Assembly (NCBI RefSeq): GCF_016904955.1 | Contig: NZ_JADIKE010000024.1 | Coordinates: forward strand, 1-64,000 | Length of the DNA: 64,000 nt | DNA from: Dyella flava | Lineage (GTDB): Bacteria > Pseudomonadota > Gammaproteobacteria > Xanthomonadales > Rhodanobacteraceae | Reading direction: 5' to 3' | Part shown: positions 16,471 to 25,192 of the stretch, one piece after another | Layout of the letters: each line of letters opens with the position of its first letter | Position numbering within the stretch: the stretch's first letter is position 1 | Program-made: the position numbers and the translations under genes | Notes under the pieces: generated by a model | What the model saw: the letters and a program-made list of their open reading frames with translations, nothing else | What the model was told of the DNA's origin: nothing | Databases searched by the model: none

Positions 16471-16707
16471 TCAAGTGGGTTTGACGGCATCCAGGATCTC
16501 GTGCAACTGCCTGGCATGGTTTTCGTAACACATGCCGAGCAACGAGCGGGTGATATGCAGAGGTTGGTCCTCTTCACTTTGCGTGGTGACAAAGGCAATC
16601 TCGGCCATCAGGTAAAACTGATCGCGCAACATTTCCAGTTGACGGCGACCTTCTCTGGTCAGCAGATAGCCGGGCCCCGGCAAACCTGCCCGCTTTGCTT
16701 GATTCAT
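16471..16707 (-). CDS. XAC0095-like small protein
   Basis: This 78-residue protein has no signal peptide. Its pattern GYLLTREGRRQLEMLRDQFYLMAEIAF resembles the small XAC0095-like family of Xanthomonadales: a short aromatic/Leu-Pro-type start followed by an amphipathic helix that ends in L-A. It looks paralogous to the next gene upstream (16723-16995), sharing an R-D-x-x-x-x-(L)-A-E core, with a second helix about 30 residues later. Function is unknown. The two genes are 15 bp apart and probably cotranscribed. Confidence 0.6.
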   Translation of the reverse strand: MNQAKRAGLPGPGYLLTREGRRQLEMLRDQFYLMAEIAFVTTQSEEDQPLHITRSLLGMCYENHARQLHEILDAVKPT

Positions 16708-16722
16708 GGCATCACTCCATTG

Positions 16723-16995
16723 TTAATGACGCGAATGGCCCATCGGATCCACGTGATCGGCCGATACGCCGCACGCATCCATGGCTTCAGCGATGCCCAC
16801 GGACATCTCCAGGAAGTACTGCGAAAACGCCAACGAGATCATGTGCATGCTTTCATCGCACGAGCAGGCGCACAGGATGAGTTCGGCGAGCATGTCCAAT
16901 TCGTCGCGAATCCGGCCCAGCTCGACCAGCGCGGATTCGGGGAGGCGGTAGTACGGCTCGCTGGTATACGGCGAGGTATGGGTTTTTGCTGGCAT
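16723..16995 (-). CDS. XAC0095-like small protein (paralogue of the 16471-16707 gene)
   Basis: This 90-residue protein has YYRLPESALVELGRIRDEL then DMLAELILCACSC, the characteristic opening of XAC0095-like proteins, followed by a helix and a His/Asp-rich tail. The start at 16995 was preferred over one at 17040 because a purine-rich AAGAGAG lies just upstream and the family pattern begins soon after. Function is unknown; in other Xanthomonadales such genes occur in accessory positions. Confidence 0.62.
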   Translation of the reverse strand: MPAKTHTSPYTSEPYYRLPESALVELGRIRDELDMLAELILCACSCDESMHMISLAFSQYFLEMSVGIAEAMDACGVSADHVDPMGHSRH

Positions 16996-17209
16996 GAGAT
17001 CTCTCTTGCACGTGTTGCTATGCGTCTGTGTGATGCGCATGGGTGCGACCGCGATGTACGCGCCATCGCTGGCTTCAGTGGCGGGATGAACGACGGCCGC
17101 CGCGATGCCGAAGCATCGATGGGCATCGAACTTCGAACATTTCCGAAAAAGGCGGCACGCCCCGTGGGGGCAGCGTGCCGCAAAGGGCCGTCATACGGAC
17201 ACGCGCGGG

Positions 17210-17542
17210 TTATCCACCCTGCTCAGAGCGGAGCGTGTCGACGTAGTGACGCAGGAAGTAGAGGGCGGCGTTCAGGCCGTTGAGCTGGGCCGGATCGAGC
17301 GGAAAAAGGCCGCTTTTCTCGCCGTTTTGATGTTTTTGCTGGAAGGCACGATGCGTTTTCAGCATCCCTTCGATCACCGTCGCGGCGAGCGCCGTGCCGG
17401 CCAGTCGCTGGACGTGGGTCAGCCGCCGTTCCCGCGCCAAACTCAGCGGATAGAGCGTGCCGTCGATCGATGCAGTGGATGAAGTGCGGGGTTCGTTGCG
17501 AACCGGAGCGTGCGTGCGTGCCGTATGATTAACGGAGGCCAT
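17210..17542 (-). CDS. Hypothetical 110-residue protein
   Basis: This protein is not recognised. It has a polar, disordered N-terminus (about 40 residues, rich in Thr, Ser and Arg) and a mostly helical remainder (LTHVQRLAGTALAATVIEGM, then LDPAQLNGLNAALYFLRHYV). There is no signal peptide or membrane helix. It lies upstream of the two XAC0095-like genes on the same strand with a 214 bp gap, so it may share regulation with them. The start at 17542 was chosen because the extension to 17677 would cross an inverted repeat and an arginine/proline-rich stretch of low coding quality. Confidence 0.5.
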   Translation of the reverse strand: MASVNHTARTHAPVRNEPRTSSTASIDGTLYPLSLARERRLTHVQRLAGTALAATVIEGMLKTHRAFQQKHQNGEKSGLFPLDPAQLNGLNAALYFLRHYVDTLRSEQGG

Positions 17543-17853
17543 GATTAACACTCTCGATGTTGATTGTGGTTTAGCGGGTCGTGGGAGCTGGTACCTCTCA
17601 CGATCTGCGCCTTCAAGCATTGCTGCCTGGGTCATCGGCGTTGACGCGTTTCTGAAGTGCGCCGATGACCCCGCCACTTTATCGAAGTGCGGCTACAGGT
17701 GTCATGTAGGATTTCGTTGATACTTTGTGTGCGCGCAAAGGCGTCAGTTATCACTGACGAATATATCGACGACGCAAGCTGACACGGATTGCATCAACGC
17801 GAATTAATCGAAGCATTGCGAGCACACATTGAGATGAGTGTGCTAACGCGACA
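17543..17853. promoter_or_regulatory. Intergenic region with two inverted repeats
   Basis: No gene is visible. A 12 bp perfect inverted repeat (GGGTCATCGGCG at 17629-17640, complement at 17660-17671) and a smaller one (GTCAGT/ACTGAC at 17743-17758) lie here, close to the presumed promoter of the small minus-strand genes. They could be operators or a terminator for transcription arriving from the cyclase gene on the same strand. Confidence 0.45.
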
Positions 17854-18687
17854 TCAATGCACTGGCGAAGCATCCGCCGGCACCACCGCCATGACACGCG
17901 CGGGGAATCCTTCGCCGTTTTTCACCTTGGGCCACATGGCGATAAGCACCGCGCCGGTCGCGGGCACTTCATCGAGATGCGCCATGGCTTCGATCTGGTA
18001 ATGACCGTGCTGTAGCAGCCAGGTCTCCGAATCCATGCGCGGCGTGATGTCGGTATCGAGCGCTTCGTGGCCGATCGCCACGACACCGCGTTGTTCGATC
18101 AAGAAGCGCACGGCCGCCAGCGACCAGGCGGGGAAGGGCGAGCGCTTGAATCGCGCCGGGTTGCTATCCCAATCCTTGGACATGTCGGTGCGCAGTGCGG
18201 CGAACGAGCCGGACGGGACGCGGCCATGCACTTTTTCCCAATCCAGAATGTCATTGACGCTCAACGCATGCGCGGGGTCTTGGTGCAGCAGGCCGGTGAT
18301 ATCGAAAACCACCAAGGGCAGGATCATCTGGTTCAACGGAATGGCGTCGATGGTGGCGCCGTTGGCAGCAAAGTGCGCGGGCGGATCGACATGCGTTCCG
18401 TATTGGCCCACCATCGAGAAGTAGTTTGCCCGGAACCCGTCCTTGTCGATGGTGTAGGGCTGACCGGTCTTCGGATCTTTCGCGGGCGTGATGATCGCCT
18501 GGCCGAAGCCGCTCCACACCGGCGTGGTCGCACTGAACGAATGCGTCAGATCAACCAGCTTGCCGGCATGGACGATGGCGAGAAGTTCGGCGGTCTGGCT
18601 GGCATGGCCATCGCTTGCCGTTGCTTGGGCAAGGGCGCCGATGCTGATCAGAGAAAAGGCCACGGCGACAATCATTCGTCGGATCAC
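17854..18687 (-). CDS. Secreted cyclase-family (kynurenine-formamidase-like) hydrolase
   Basis: This 277-residue protein has a signal peptide (MIVAVAFSLISIGALAQA) and the cyclase/KynB-fold metal motif GTHVDPPAHF at residues 97-106, preceded by DLTHSFS and followed by a GHEALDTD segment. The family hydrolyses amides or lactones with a metal ion; KynB hydrolyses N-formylkynurenine, but the exported location argues for another substrate. It lies 69 bp downstream of the CoA-transferase gene on the same strand and could be its operon partner. Substrate cannot be read from sequence. Confidence 0.8.
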   Translation of the reverse strand: MIRRMIVAVAFSLISIGALAQATASDGHASQTAELLAIVHAGKLVDLTHSFSATTPVWSGFGQAIITPAKDPKTGQPYTIDKDGFRANYFSMVGQYGTHVDPPAHFAANGATIDAIPLNQMILPLVVFDITGLLHQDPAHALSVNDILDWEKVHGRVPSGSFAALRTDMSKDWDSNPARFKRSPFPAWSLAAVRFLIEQRGVVAIGHEALDTDITPRMDSETWLLQHGHYQIEAMAHLDEVPATGAVLIAMWPKVKNGEGFPARVMAVVPADASPVH

Positions 18688-18756
18688 GTCAGGAACTCCT
18701 TGGCGAGGTTGCGGTGATGCGTTGACTTCACTTTGAACACGTGCCGCCAGCCTCGG

Positions 18757-20274
18757 TCACGCACGCATATCGCCCTTCAAGAGAAAGCGTTCATGCCATG
18801 CGAGTGCTTCGTTAAGGAGGTGTGGCGTGTGCTTCCCCCGGCTATCGCGGCACGCACGCAAAAAGTAATCCTCAAGCAAGGGGCGATATTCGGGATGGGC
18901 GCAGTTGTCGATAATCACCCTTGCTCTCTGCTTGGGCGACAGGCCGCGAAGATCCGCAAGGCCCTGCTCCGTAACGACAATGGCCACGTCGTGCTCGGTG
19001 TGGTCGACATGGCTGGCCATCGGAACGATGCAGGAAATCGCCCCGTTCTTGGCGGTGCTCGGGGTGACAAAGCACGAGAGAAAACTGTTGCGGGCGAAGT
19101 CGCCGGAGCCGCCAATGCCGTTGATGATGGACGTACCTGCGACATGGGTTGAGTTGACGTTGCCGTAGATGTCGGCCTCGACCATGCCGTTGATGGCGAG
19201 ACAGCCCAGTCGTCGAATCAGTTCGGCGTGATTGGACATCTCCTGCGGCCGCAGCACGATGCGGCTTCGGTAATGGTCGATGTTTTGTGCAAATTCCTTG
19301 ACGCCCTCGGGGCTTAGAGAAAGCGCGGTGGCGGAAACCATCTGGATGGTGTCGGTTCGGATCAGATCCAGCATGCCGTCTTGAATGACTTCGGTGAAAC
19401 CGGTCAATCCTTCGAAGCCTCCGCTGCGCAGTCCGCTCAACACGGCGTTGGCGATGTTTCCAACCCCCGACTGCAGCGGCAACAGGTTCGGGCCAAGTCG
19501 CCCTTGGCGAATTTCATGGCGAAAGAATTCCACCAGATGCTCGGCGATCCTGCGGGATGCCTCATCCACCGGTGCAAAATGACCTAAACGATCAGGCGCC
19601 TGGGTTTCGACAACGGCCACGACCTTCGAAGGGTCAACCCGCAAATAGGGCTCGCCGATGCGGTCACCGGGACGCACCAGAGGAATCGGTTTGCGATTCG
19701 GCGGAAGCGCCGTGCCGTAATAAATGTCGTGCATGCCATCCAGCCCGATGGGCTGCGCCGCATTCACTTCAATGATGACCTGGTCGGCCAGGTCGAGCCA
19801 TGTCTTGTTGTTGCCGACGGAGGTGGATGGAACAAGCCGTCCGTCTTCCAGAATGGCGGAGACCTCGATCACGGCCATATCCAGCTTGCCCAGAAATCCA
19901 AACCAGGCGTACTGCGCCACCTGGCCGAGATGGATATCCATGTACTCGATCTCGCCTCGATTGATGCGGGCGCGCAGCTCGGGATCCGACTGATAGGGCA
20001 ATCGAAAGTCGATACCGCCGGCCTTGGCCAATGCGCCATCGAGTTCGGGTGCGGTCGAGGCGCCGGTCAATACTTTGAGCTTGAAGTACTCGCCCCGCAG
20101 GTGAGCGGCTTCAATCATGGCGGCCAACGCCAGAGGAACTTGCTTTGGATAGCCGGCGCCGGTGAAACCGCTCATGCCAACCGTCATGCCCGGCACGATT
20201 TTTGCGGCCGCGTCGTCCGCCGGCATGATCTTGGAACGGAGATTCGGATTGCCAATACGGTCAACCATCGTCAT
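18757..20274 (-). CDS. Acetyl-CoA hydrolase / succinyl-CoA:acetate CoA-transferase family
   Basis: This 505-residue class I CoA-transferase of the ScpC/AarC/Ach1 type has GMTVGMSGFTGAGYPK near the N-terminus, LTGASTAPELDG, and the active-site region MVEADIYGNVNSTH with the catalytic Glu near residue 355, followed by GIGGSGDFARN. It moves CoA between acyl groups such as succinate, acetate or propionate in the cytoplasm. A LysR gene lies 125 bp upstream on the same strand, and a malonate decarboxylase operon, which makes acetate from malonate via an acetyl-S-carrier cycle, is divergent nearby; a role in acetate/acyl-CoA balancing is plausible but inferred. Confidence 0.87.
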   Translation of the reverse strand: MTMVDRIGNPNLRSKIMPADDAAAKIVPGMTVGMSGFTGAGYPKQVPLALAAMIEAAHLRGEYFKLKVLTGASTAPELDGALAKAGGIDFRLPYQSDPELRARINRGEIEYMDIHLGQVAQYAWFGFLGKLDMAVIEVSAILEDGRLVPSTSVGNNKTWLDLADQVIIEVNAAQPIGLDGMHDIYYGTALPPNRKPIPLVRPGDRIGEPYLRVDPSKVVAVVETQAPDRLGHFAPVDEASRRIAEHLVEFFRHEIRQGRLGPNLLPLQSGVGNIANAVLSGLRSGGFEGLTGFTEVIQDGMLDLIRTDTIQMVSATALSLSPEGVKEFAQNIDHYRSRIVLRPQEMSNHAELIRRLGCLAINGMVEADIYGNVNSTHVAGTSIINGIGGSGDFARNSFLSCFVTPSTAKNGAISCIVPMASHVDHTEHDVAIVVTEQGLADLRGLSPKQRARVIIDNCAHPEYRPLLEDYFLRACRDSRGKHTPHLLNEALAWHERFLLKGDMRA

Positions 20275-20399
20275 TCCTGAAATCGCCGGTCAATGGCGCG
20301 ACTGTACTCGTGTAGACGCCAAAGTTTGTGTGCCGTCCCGCTGTTTACGCTGTGCTGCGGCTCGGGTCGGCAGCAGACACGAGACACGGCATGCCGGAC

Positions 20400-21248
20400 T
20401 CAGGGCTGCCTTGCGTTGTCCGCAATAATGAGTTCGACTGCCGCAGCAGCCTGGGAAATCGTCTCCTTGCGGTCGATGACGTATTCCAGGAAGCCAAGAT
20501 CGGGCAAGTCGCCGGTCAGACGGATAAGCCCCTCCGGAATGACGTCCCCTCGAAAGGCGCTGATACCCAATCCTGCGCTGACGGCTGCCTGGATAACCGC
20601 AATGCTGCTGCTTACCACTGCGAATCGGTAGGATCGGCCGGCAGCCCTTAGCGTCTCCAGGATGCGGGTGCGCGTGACGCTTGGCTCAGGATGTACGGCG
20701 AGCGGAAGAATGGATTCGCTGCCCGTCAGCGGGGACGTCGGACTGCCGCACCAGTAGAGCGGTTCACGACTGACGACATAACCGCGCTGACTACCCACCA
20801 GGCGTTTCGCAAACACCAGATCGTGCTTGTTTTCGTCGAGCTCACGGAATAGATCGCCGCTCAAACCGGTGTTTATCACCAGCTCCACGTCCCGATTGCG
20901 CTGGGCGAAGCTGGCGAGACTCGGCGCCAATCGGCTGAGCGCGAAATCCTCGGGAAGCCCCAGCCGCACCGTGCCGTTCAGAGGCGGCCCGGATACGGTG
21001 GTCATGGCCTCATCCATCAGCTTCAGAATCTGCACGGCATAGCGATGCAGCGCCTCGCCATGACGGGACAAACGTACGTTGCGCGTGTCGCGTTCGAACA
21101 AGGCCACACCCACCAAATCTTCGAGTCGGCGAATGTGCTGGCTGACCGTGGATTGCGAGAGGCATATGCGCTCGGACGCGACAGTGAAGTTCGCCGTTTC
21201 GGCCACGATGACGAAACTGCGAAGAAGTTCGGTGGGCAGGGGTCGCAT
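20400..21248 (-). CDS. LysR-family transcriptional regulator
   Basis: This 282-residue regulator has an N-terminal helix-turn-helix (LLRSFVIVAETANFTVASERI, then SQSTVSQHIRRLED) and a C-terminal effector domain (GTVRLGLPEDFA onward). The start at 21248 gives the usual LysR N-terminus; the longer frame does not. It is divergent from an exported alpha/beta hydrolase gene with 123 bp between, the classic arrangement for LysR control of the divergent gene, and lies upstream of the CoA-transferase on its own strand. It could also act on the malonate operon, as MdcR does elsewhere, but its position does not show this. Confidence 0.87.
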   Translation of the reverse strand: MRPLPTELLRSFVIVAETANFTVASERICLSQSTVSQHIRRLEDLVGVALFERDTRNVRLSRHGEALHRYAVQILKLMDEAMTTVSGPPLNGTVRLGLPEDFALSRLAPSLASFAQRNRDVELVINTGLSGDLFRELDENKHDLVFAKRLVGSQRGYVVSREPLYWCGSPTSPLTGSESILPLAVHPEPSVTRTRILETLRAAGRSYRFAVVSSSIAVIQAAVSAGLGISAFRGDVIPEGLIRLTGDLPDLGFLEYVIDRKETISQAAAAVELIIADNARQP

Positions 21249-21371
21249 TGCAAATACCTCTAAATCGCCGCTAATAACTTCATAAATCGATGGAGAACAT
21301 GGGGTTAGGATGTTTCTACCGAGCGCTGAGCATAGCGCATCGTCCGACCCCAATCCCCGAGGATCTACCCC

Positions 21372-22154
21372 GTGAAGAGTAAAATCAGTAAGCGCATCCT
21401 GTTATCCGTCGCCCTGTTCGCAGGAACCGTTGCGGCGCCGGCCGCAGTGATGGCCGAAACACCCATCCATAACATCGTGCTGGTGCACGGTGCATGGGTT
21501 AACGGCAGTGGCTGGAAGCCGGTTTATGACATCCTCGTCAAAGACGGCTACCACGTTTCCATTGCCGAACATCCCCTGACATCGTTTGGTGCCGACGTGA
21601 CCGCCGTAAAGCGAATCGTCGACATGCAGGATGGCCCGACCATTCTCGTTGGCCACAGTTATGGCGGCGCGATCATTACGGACGTCGGCAACGATCCGAA
21701 GGTGGTCGGACTGGTCTATATCGCCGCGCATGCGCTGGATCAGGGTGAAACCGAAGTGGGCAACACCAAGCTCTACCCGAACGCAACCAGCAAAACCCAC
21801 GACGTCAAGAAGACCGCAGATGGCTTTCTCTATCTCGAGCCGTCCCGTTACCCGGCTGACTTCGCAGCGGATCTACCGCTGAAGCAGGCTGAGTTCGAAG
21901 CGAATGCACAAGAGCTGACGGCGGCATCGGTATTCGACACGCCGGCCGGTCACCCGGCCTGGAAAGACAAGCCCAGCTGGTATGCCGTGGCGATGGATGA
22001 TCGCATCATCAATCCGGATCTGGAGCGGATGTACGCCAAGCGTGCGCACAGCACCACGATTGAAGTGCCCGGTGCGAGCCACTCCGTGTACGAATCGCAT
22101 CCGAAAGAAGTCGCCGCGCTGATCGAAGAAGCCGCCACCCACGCCCCGCACTAA
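21372..22154 (+). CDS. Exported alpha/beta hydrolase
   Basis: This 260-residue protein has a Sec signal peptide (ILLSVALFAGTVAAPAAVMA, cleavage near residue 28) and an alpha/beta-hydrolase core: oxyanion segment VLVHGAWVNGSGW, nucleophile Ser96 in GHSYGG, and the catalytic His in GASHSVYES near residue 238. It belongs to the esterase/EstC-like group that often sits opposite LysR or TetR genes. Natural substrate unknown; ester or lactone hydrolysis in the periplasm is likely. It ends 117 bp before mdcA, so the malonate operon probably has its own promoter. Confidence 0.83.
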   Translation: MKSKISKRILLSVALFAGTVAAPAAVMAETPIHNIVLVHGAWVNGSGWKPVYDILVKDGYHVSIAEHPLTSFGADVTAVKRIVDMQDGPTILVGHSYGGAIITDVGNDPKVVGLVYIAAHALDQGETEVGNTKLYPNATSKTHDVKKTADGFLYLEPSRYPADFAADLPLKQAEFEANAQELTAASVFDTPAGHPAWKDKPSWYAVAMDDRIINPDLERMYAKRAHSTTIEVPGASHSVYESHPKEVAALIEEAATHAPH

Positions 22155-22271
22155 ATAACGGTGTTGGCGGTTGGTGGAGCTGCGAAACGTACGGCGCTAT
22201 TCAACTGCAGATCGAAAACGCGCTCGCTTCCAGACGGAAGCGAGCTGACTCGAAAAAGCGGAGAATTTCCG

Positions 22272-23918
22272 ATGACCACCTGGGACAACGCGCAGCGTCT
22301 GCGCGAATCGAGAAAACGGGCCGGAGCACCGTACGCGCAAGGCAAGCGTGTTGCGAAGAAGGATGCTACCGCCTTGCTTGAAGCCGTCATTCGGCCCGGC
22401 GATCGCGTCTGCCTGGAAGGCGACAATCAGAAGCAGGCCGATCTTCTGGCGACAGCGCTGGCGGCGGTAAATAGAGAGAAAATCCACGACCTGCACATGG
22501 TGCAATCGGGGGTGGTGCTTCCCGAGCATCTTGATCTCTTCGAGCTGGGCATCGCCAGGCGTCTGGATTACGCATACTCGGGCCCGCAGTCCCAGCGCAT
22601 CGCCAAACTGCTGTTCGGCGGCAAGATCGAGCTTGGTGCGGTACACACGTATCTGGAACTGTTCGCGCGCTATTACGTGGATCTCACGCCGCAGGTGGCG
22701 CTGATCGTCGCGGTCAGCGCCGACCGCGAAGGCAATCTCTACACGGGACCGAACACCGAGGACACGCCCGCCATCGTCGAAGCCACCGCCTTCAAGGACG
22801 GGATCGTCATTGCGCAAGTGAATGAGATTGTCGACAAAGTTCCGCGTGTCGACATCCCCGGTGACTGGGTGGACTTTGTTATCGAGAGCGACAAACCGTT
22901 TTATGTGGAGCCGCTGTTTACGCGTGATCCCGGCGCCATCACCGAAACACAGATCCTCACCGCCATGCTGGCCATCAAGGGCATTTACGCGCCGTATGGC
23001 GTGCAGCGCCTCAATCACGGCATCGGTTTCAACACCGCCGCGATCGAGCTGTTGCTGCCGACCTATGGCGAGCGGCTGGGGCTGAAAGGAAAAGTAGCCA
23101 GCCATTGGGCGCTTAATCCCCATCCCACCTTGATCCCAGCGATCGAATCGGGCTGGGTGAAGCAGGTCCACAGTTTTGGTTCGGAAGTCGGCATGGACGA
23201 CTACATACGTGCTCGTCCGGACGTCTTCTTCACCGGCCCCGACGGGTCGTTGCGTTCCAACCGTGCGTTCTCGCAGGTCGCCGGCCTGTATGCCTGCGAC
23301 ATGTTCATCGGTTCCACGCTGCAGATCGATTTGCAGGGCAACTCCTCAACCGTCACGGCCGATCGCGTGGCCGGCTTTGGCGGGGCGCCGAACATGGGCA
23401 GCGATGCGCGCGGTCGGCGCCATCCCAGCCAGCCCTGGCTGCAGGCGGGCAAGGAAGCCGATCCCGATAGCCCCGCCGCTTTGCGCCGAGGACGCAAGCT
23501 CGTCGTGCAAATCGGTGAAACGTTTGGCGACAAGAACGTTCCGCTGTTCGTGGAAAACCTGGATGCGCTCAAACTTGCGACCAAGCTCAAGCTCGATCTC
23601 GCACCGGTGATGGTCTATGGCGACGACGTGACCCACATCGTGACCGAGGAGGGCATCGCCAATCTGCTGCTCTGCCGGAACAACGATGAGCGGGAACACG
23701 CCATCCGCGGTGTTGCCGGTTATACCGATGTAGGGCGAGGGCGCGACAGGAAGCTGGTGCAGCAACTGAGGGAACGTGGCGTGATTCGACGCCCGGAAGA
23801 TCTCGGTATCGATCCGCTGGATGCCGATCGCCGCTTGCTGGCAGCACGTTCCATCAAGGATCTGGTCCGGTGGTCCGGCGATCTGTACGCACCGCCTTCC
23901 AAATTCCGCAATTGGTGA
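22272..23918 (+). CDS. mdcA: Malonate decarboxylase subunit alpha (acetyl-S-ACP:malonate ACP transferase)
   Basis: This 548-residue subunit moves malonate onto the acetylated carrier protein MdcC, releasing acetate, the first step of the biotin-independent malonate decarboxylase cycle. Sequence from VCLEGDNQKQADLLA, HMVQSGVVLPEHLDLF and VSADREGNLYTGPNTEDTP matches MdcA throughout. The start at 22272 follows a GGAG Shine-Dalgarno sequence; the upstream extension has no family features. It begins an operon that continues tightly through mdcH (gaps of at most 23 bp). Cytoplasmic. Confidence 0.95.
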   Translation: MTTWDNAQRLRESRKRAGAPYAQGKRVAKKDATALLEAVIRPGDRVCLEGDNQKQADLLATALAAVNREKIHDLHMVQSGVVLPEHLDLFELGIARRLDYAYSGPQSQRIAKLLFGGKIELGAVHTYLELFARYYVDLTPQVALIVAVSADREGNLYTGPNTEDTPAIVEATAFKDGIVIAQVNEIVDKVPRVDIPGDWVDFVIESDKPFYVEPLFTRDPGAITETQILTAMLAIKGIYAPYGVQRLNHGIGFNTAAIELLLPTYGERLGLKGKVASHWALNPHPTLIPAIESGWVKQVHSFGSEVGMDDYIRARPDVFFTGPDGSLRSNRAFSQVAGLYACDMFIGSTLQIDLQGNSSTVTADRVAGFGGAPNMGSDARGRRHPSQPWLQAGKEADPDSPAALRRGRKLVVQIGETFGDKNVPLFVENLDALKLATKLKLDLAPVMVYGDDVTHIVTEEGIANLLLCRNNDEREHAIRGVAGYTDVGRGRDRKLVQQLRERGVIRRPEDLGIDPLDADRRLLAARSIKDLVRWSGDLYAPPSKFRNW

Positions 23919-23930
23919 GGAGACACGATC

Positions 23931-24248
23931 ATGGAAACATTGAATTATCGCCATAAGGCGCCGCAGCGCGCAAAGGGCTCAAAGCGCCAGGTCATCGTCG
24001 GCGTAGTCGCTTCCGGTAACTTGGAGGTGCTCGCAGAACGCGTGCTTCCCGATAGCGAGTGTGAGGTGGATATCCGCACGGCCGCTGAGGGCTTCGGTGA
24101 AATCTGGCAGGCAGTGGTTGCCGACTTCGTGGAACGTCGTTCCCCGGGCGGCCTGAAATTTTCCATCAATGACGGCGGAGCGCGGCCCGACACGGTTGCG
24201 CTGCGATTGGCGCAAGCCGTCAGCGCTATCGAAGGAGAACGCACATGA
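23931..24248 (+). CDS. mdcC: Malonate decarboxylase acyl carrier protein (delta subunit)
   Basis: This 105-residue carrier holds the 2'-(5''-phosphoribosyl)-3'-dephospho-CoA prosthetic group, probably on Ser28 in VVASGNLEVL. The acetyl/malonyl thioester swings between MdcA and the MdcD-MdcE decarboxylase. Length and pattern match MdcC. The prosthetic group is made by MdcB and attached by MdcG, both encoded in the operon. Its stop overlaps the mdcD start (ATGA). Confidence 0.94.
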   Translation: METLNYRHKAPQRAKGSKRQVIVGVVASGNLEVLAERVLPDSECEVDIRTAAEGFGEIWQAVVADFVERRSPGGLKFSINDGGARPDTVALRLAQAVSAIEGERT

Positions 24249-25192
24249 TCGCCGTGGTATCGGAGACATCGAAAGATCATGACGATGCGTCCGTATCAAC
24301 GTCCAGTTGGTACGAGGCATCGGCCAGGCAGCGCGTGGAGCATCTTCTCGACGCGAACAGCTTCAACGAATTCATCGGTCCCGAATGGCGTGAGACCAGC
24401 CCGCATCTACCGCTGTTCGACCTGCCGGAGCAGTTCGACGATGGAATGATCGTCGGTTACGGTCGGCTTGGTGGTAAGCCCGTTCTGGTTGCCGCGCAAG
24501 AGGGTCGTTTCATGGGCGGTGCGTTTGGCGAGATACACGGCGCCAAACTGACCGGACTGCTGCGCGCCGCGCGTGACATGGCTTCGGTGCCGGTACTTAT
24601 CCTGTTCGATACCGGCGGCGTGCGCCTGCAGGAAGCCAACGCGGGTGAATTGGCGATCGCCGAGATCATGCGCGCGTTGATCGAGGCGCGCCTCGTGGGT
24701 GTGCCGGTGGTGGGGTTGGTGGGCGGCCGTGCTGGATGCTACGGCGGCGGCGGTTTGATTGCCGGCTGTTGCTCGGCCCTGGCGGTATCGGAGCAGGGGC
24801 GCATCAGCGTCTCGGGCCCGGAAGTGATCGAAACCAATCGCGGTGTGGAGGAGTTCGATTCCAAGGATCGTGCGCTGGTATGGCGCACCATGGGCGGCAA
24901 ACATCGGCGCCTGATCGGCGGTGCGGAAGTGTTCGCCGACGACACGATGGCAAGTTTTCGTGACGCGGCCCGCTACCTCATCGAGCATGCGCCAAGCATG
25001 AGTCTGAGCACGCTGGAGTCAGAGCAAAGCCGCCTCGCCCAGCGTATCGAACGCTTTGGTCATTGTTCGGATGCCGTCGATATCTGGCGGTCACTCGGGG
25101 CGGCCGAACCGGAAAACCTTCCCGCATTGCACTACCGAGAGTTTGCCGCTCTCGCCAATGATCTTCAGGAGCCCCGTCATGACGCTCGATAA
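24245..25192 (+). CDS. mdcD: Malonate decarboxylase beta subunit
   Basis: This 315-residue carboxyltransferase-fold subunit, with MdcE, decarboxylates malonyl-S-MdcC to acetyl-S-MdcC. Crotonase-like oxyanion segments are visible: GRFMGGAFGEIHGAKL and LILFDTGGVRLQEANAGE, then GGRAGCYGGGGLIAGCC. It overlaps mdcC by 4 bp and mdcE by 14 bp, indicating translational coupling and equal stoichiometry. Confidence 0.94.
   Translation: MIAVVSETSKDHDDASVSTSSWYEASARQRVEHLLDANSFNEFIGPEWRETSPHLPLFDLPEQFDDGMIVGYGRLGGKPVLVAAQEGRFMGGAFGEIHGAKLTGLLRAARDMASVPVLILFDTGGVRLQEANAGELAIAEIMRALIEARLVGVPVVGLVGGRAGCYGGGGLIAGCCSALAVSEQGRISVSGPEVIETNRGVEEFDSKDRALVWRTMGGKHRRLIGGAEVFADDTMASFRDAARYLIEHAPSMSLSTLESEQSRLAQRIERFGHCSDAVDIWRSLGAAEPENLPALHYREFAALANDLQEPRHDAR

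Noticed and set aside
20400..21248. LysR regulator as MdcR of the malonate operon
   Set aside because: Its divergent partner is the alpha/beta hydrolase, and mdcA has its own 117 bp upstream gap; the link is not shown, so no mdcR symbol was given.
23346..23954. 202-codon frame opposite mdcA
   Set aside because: It is antisense to a clearly assigned gene, with His/Arg/Gln-rich shadow composition and no family motif.
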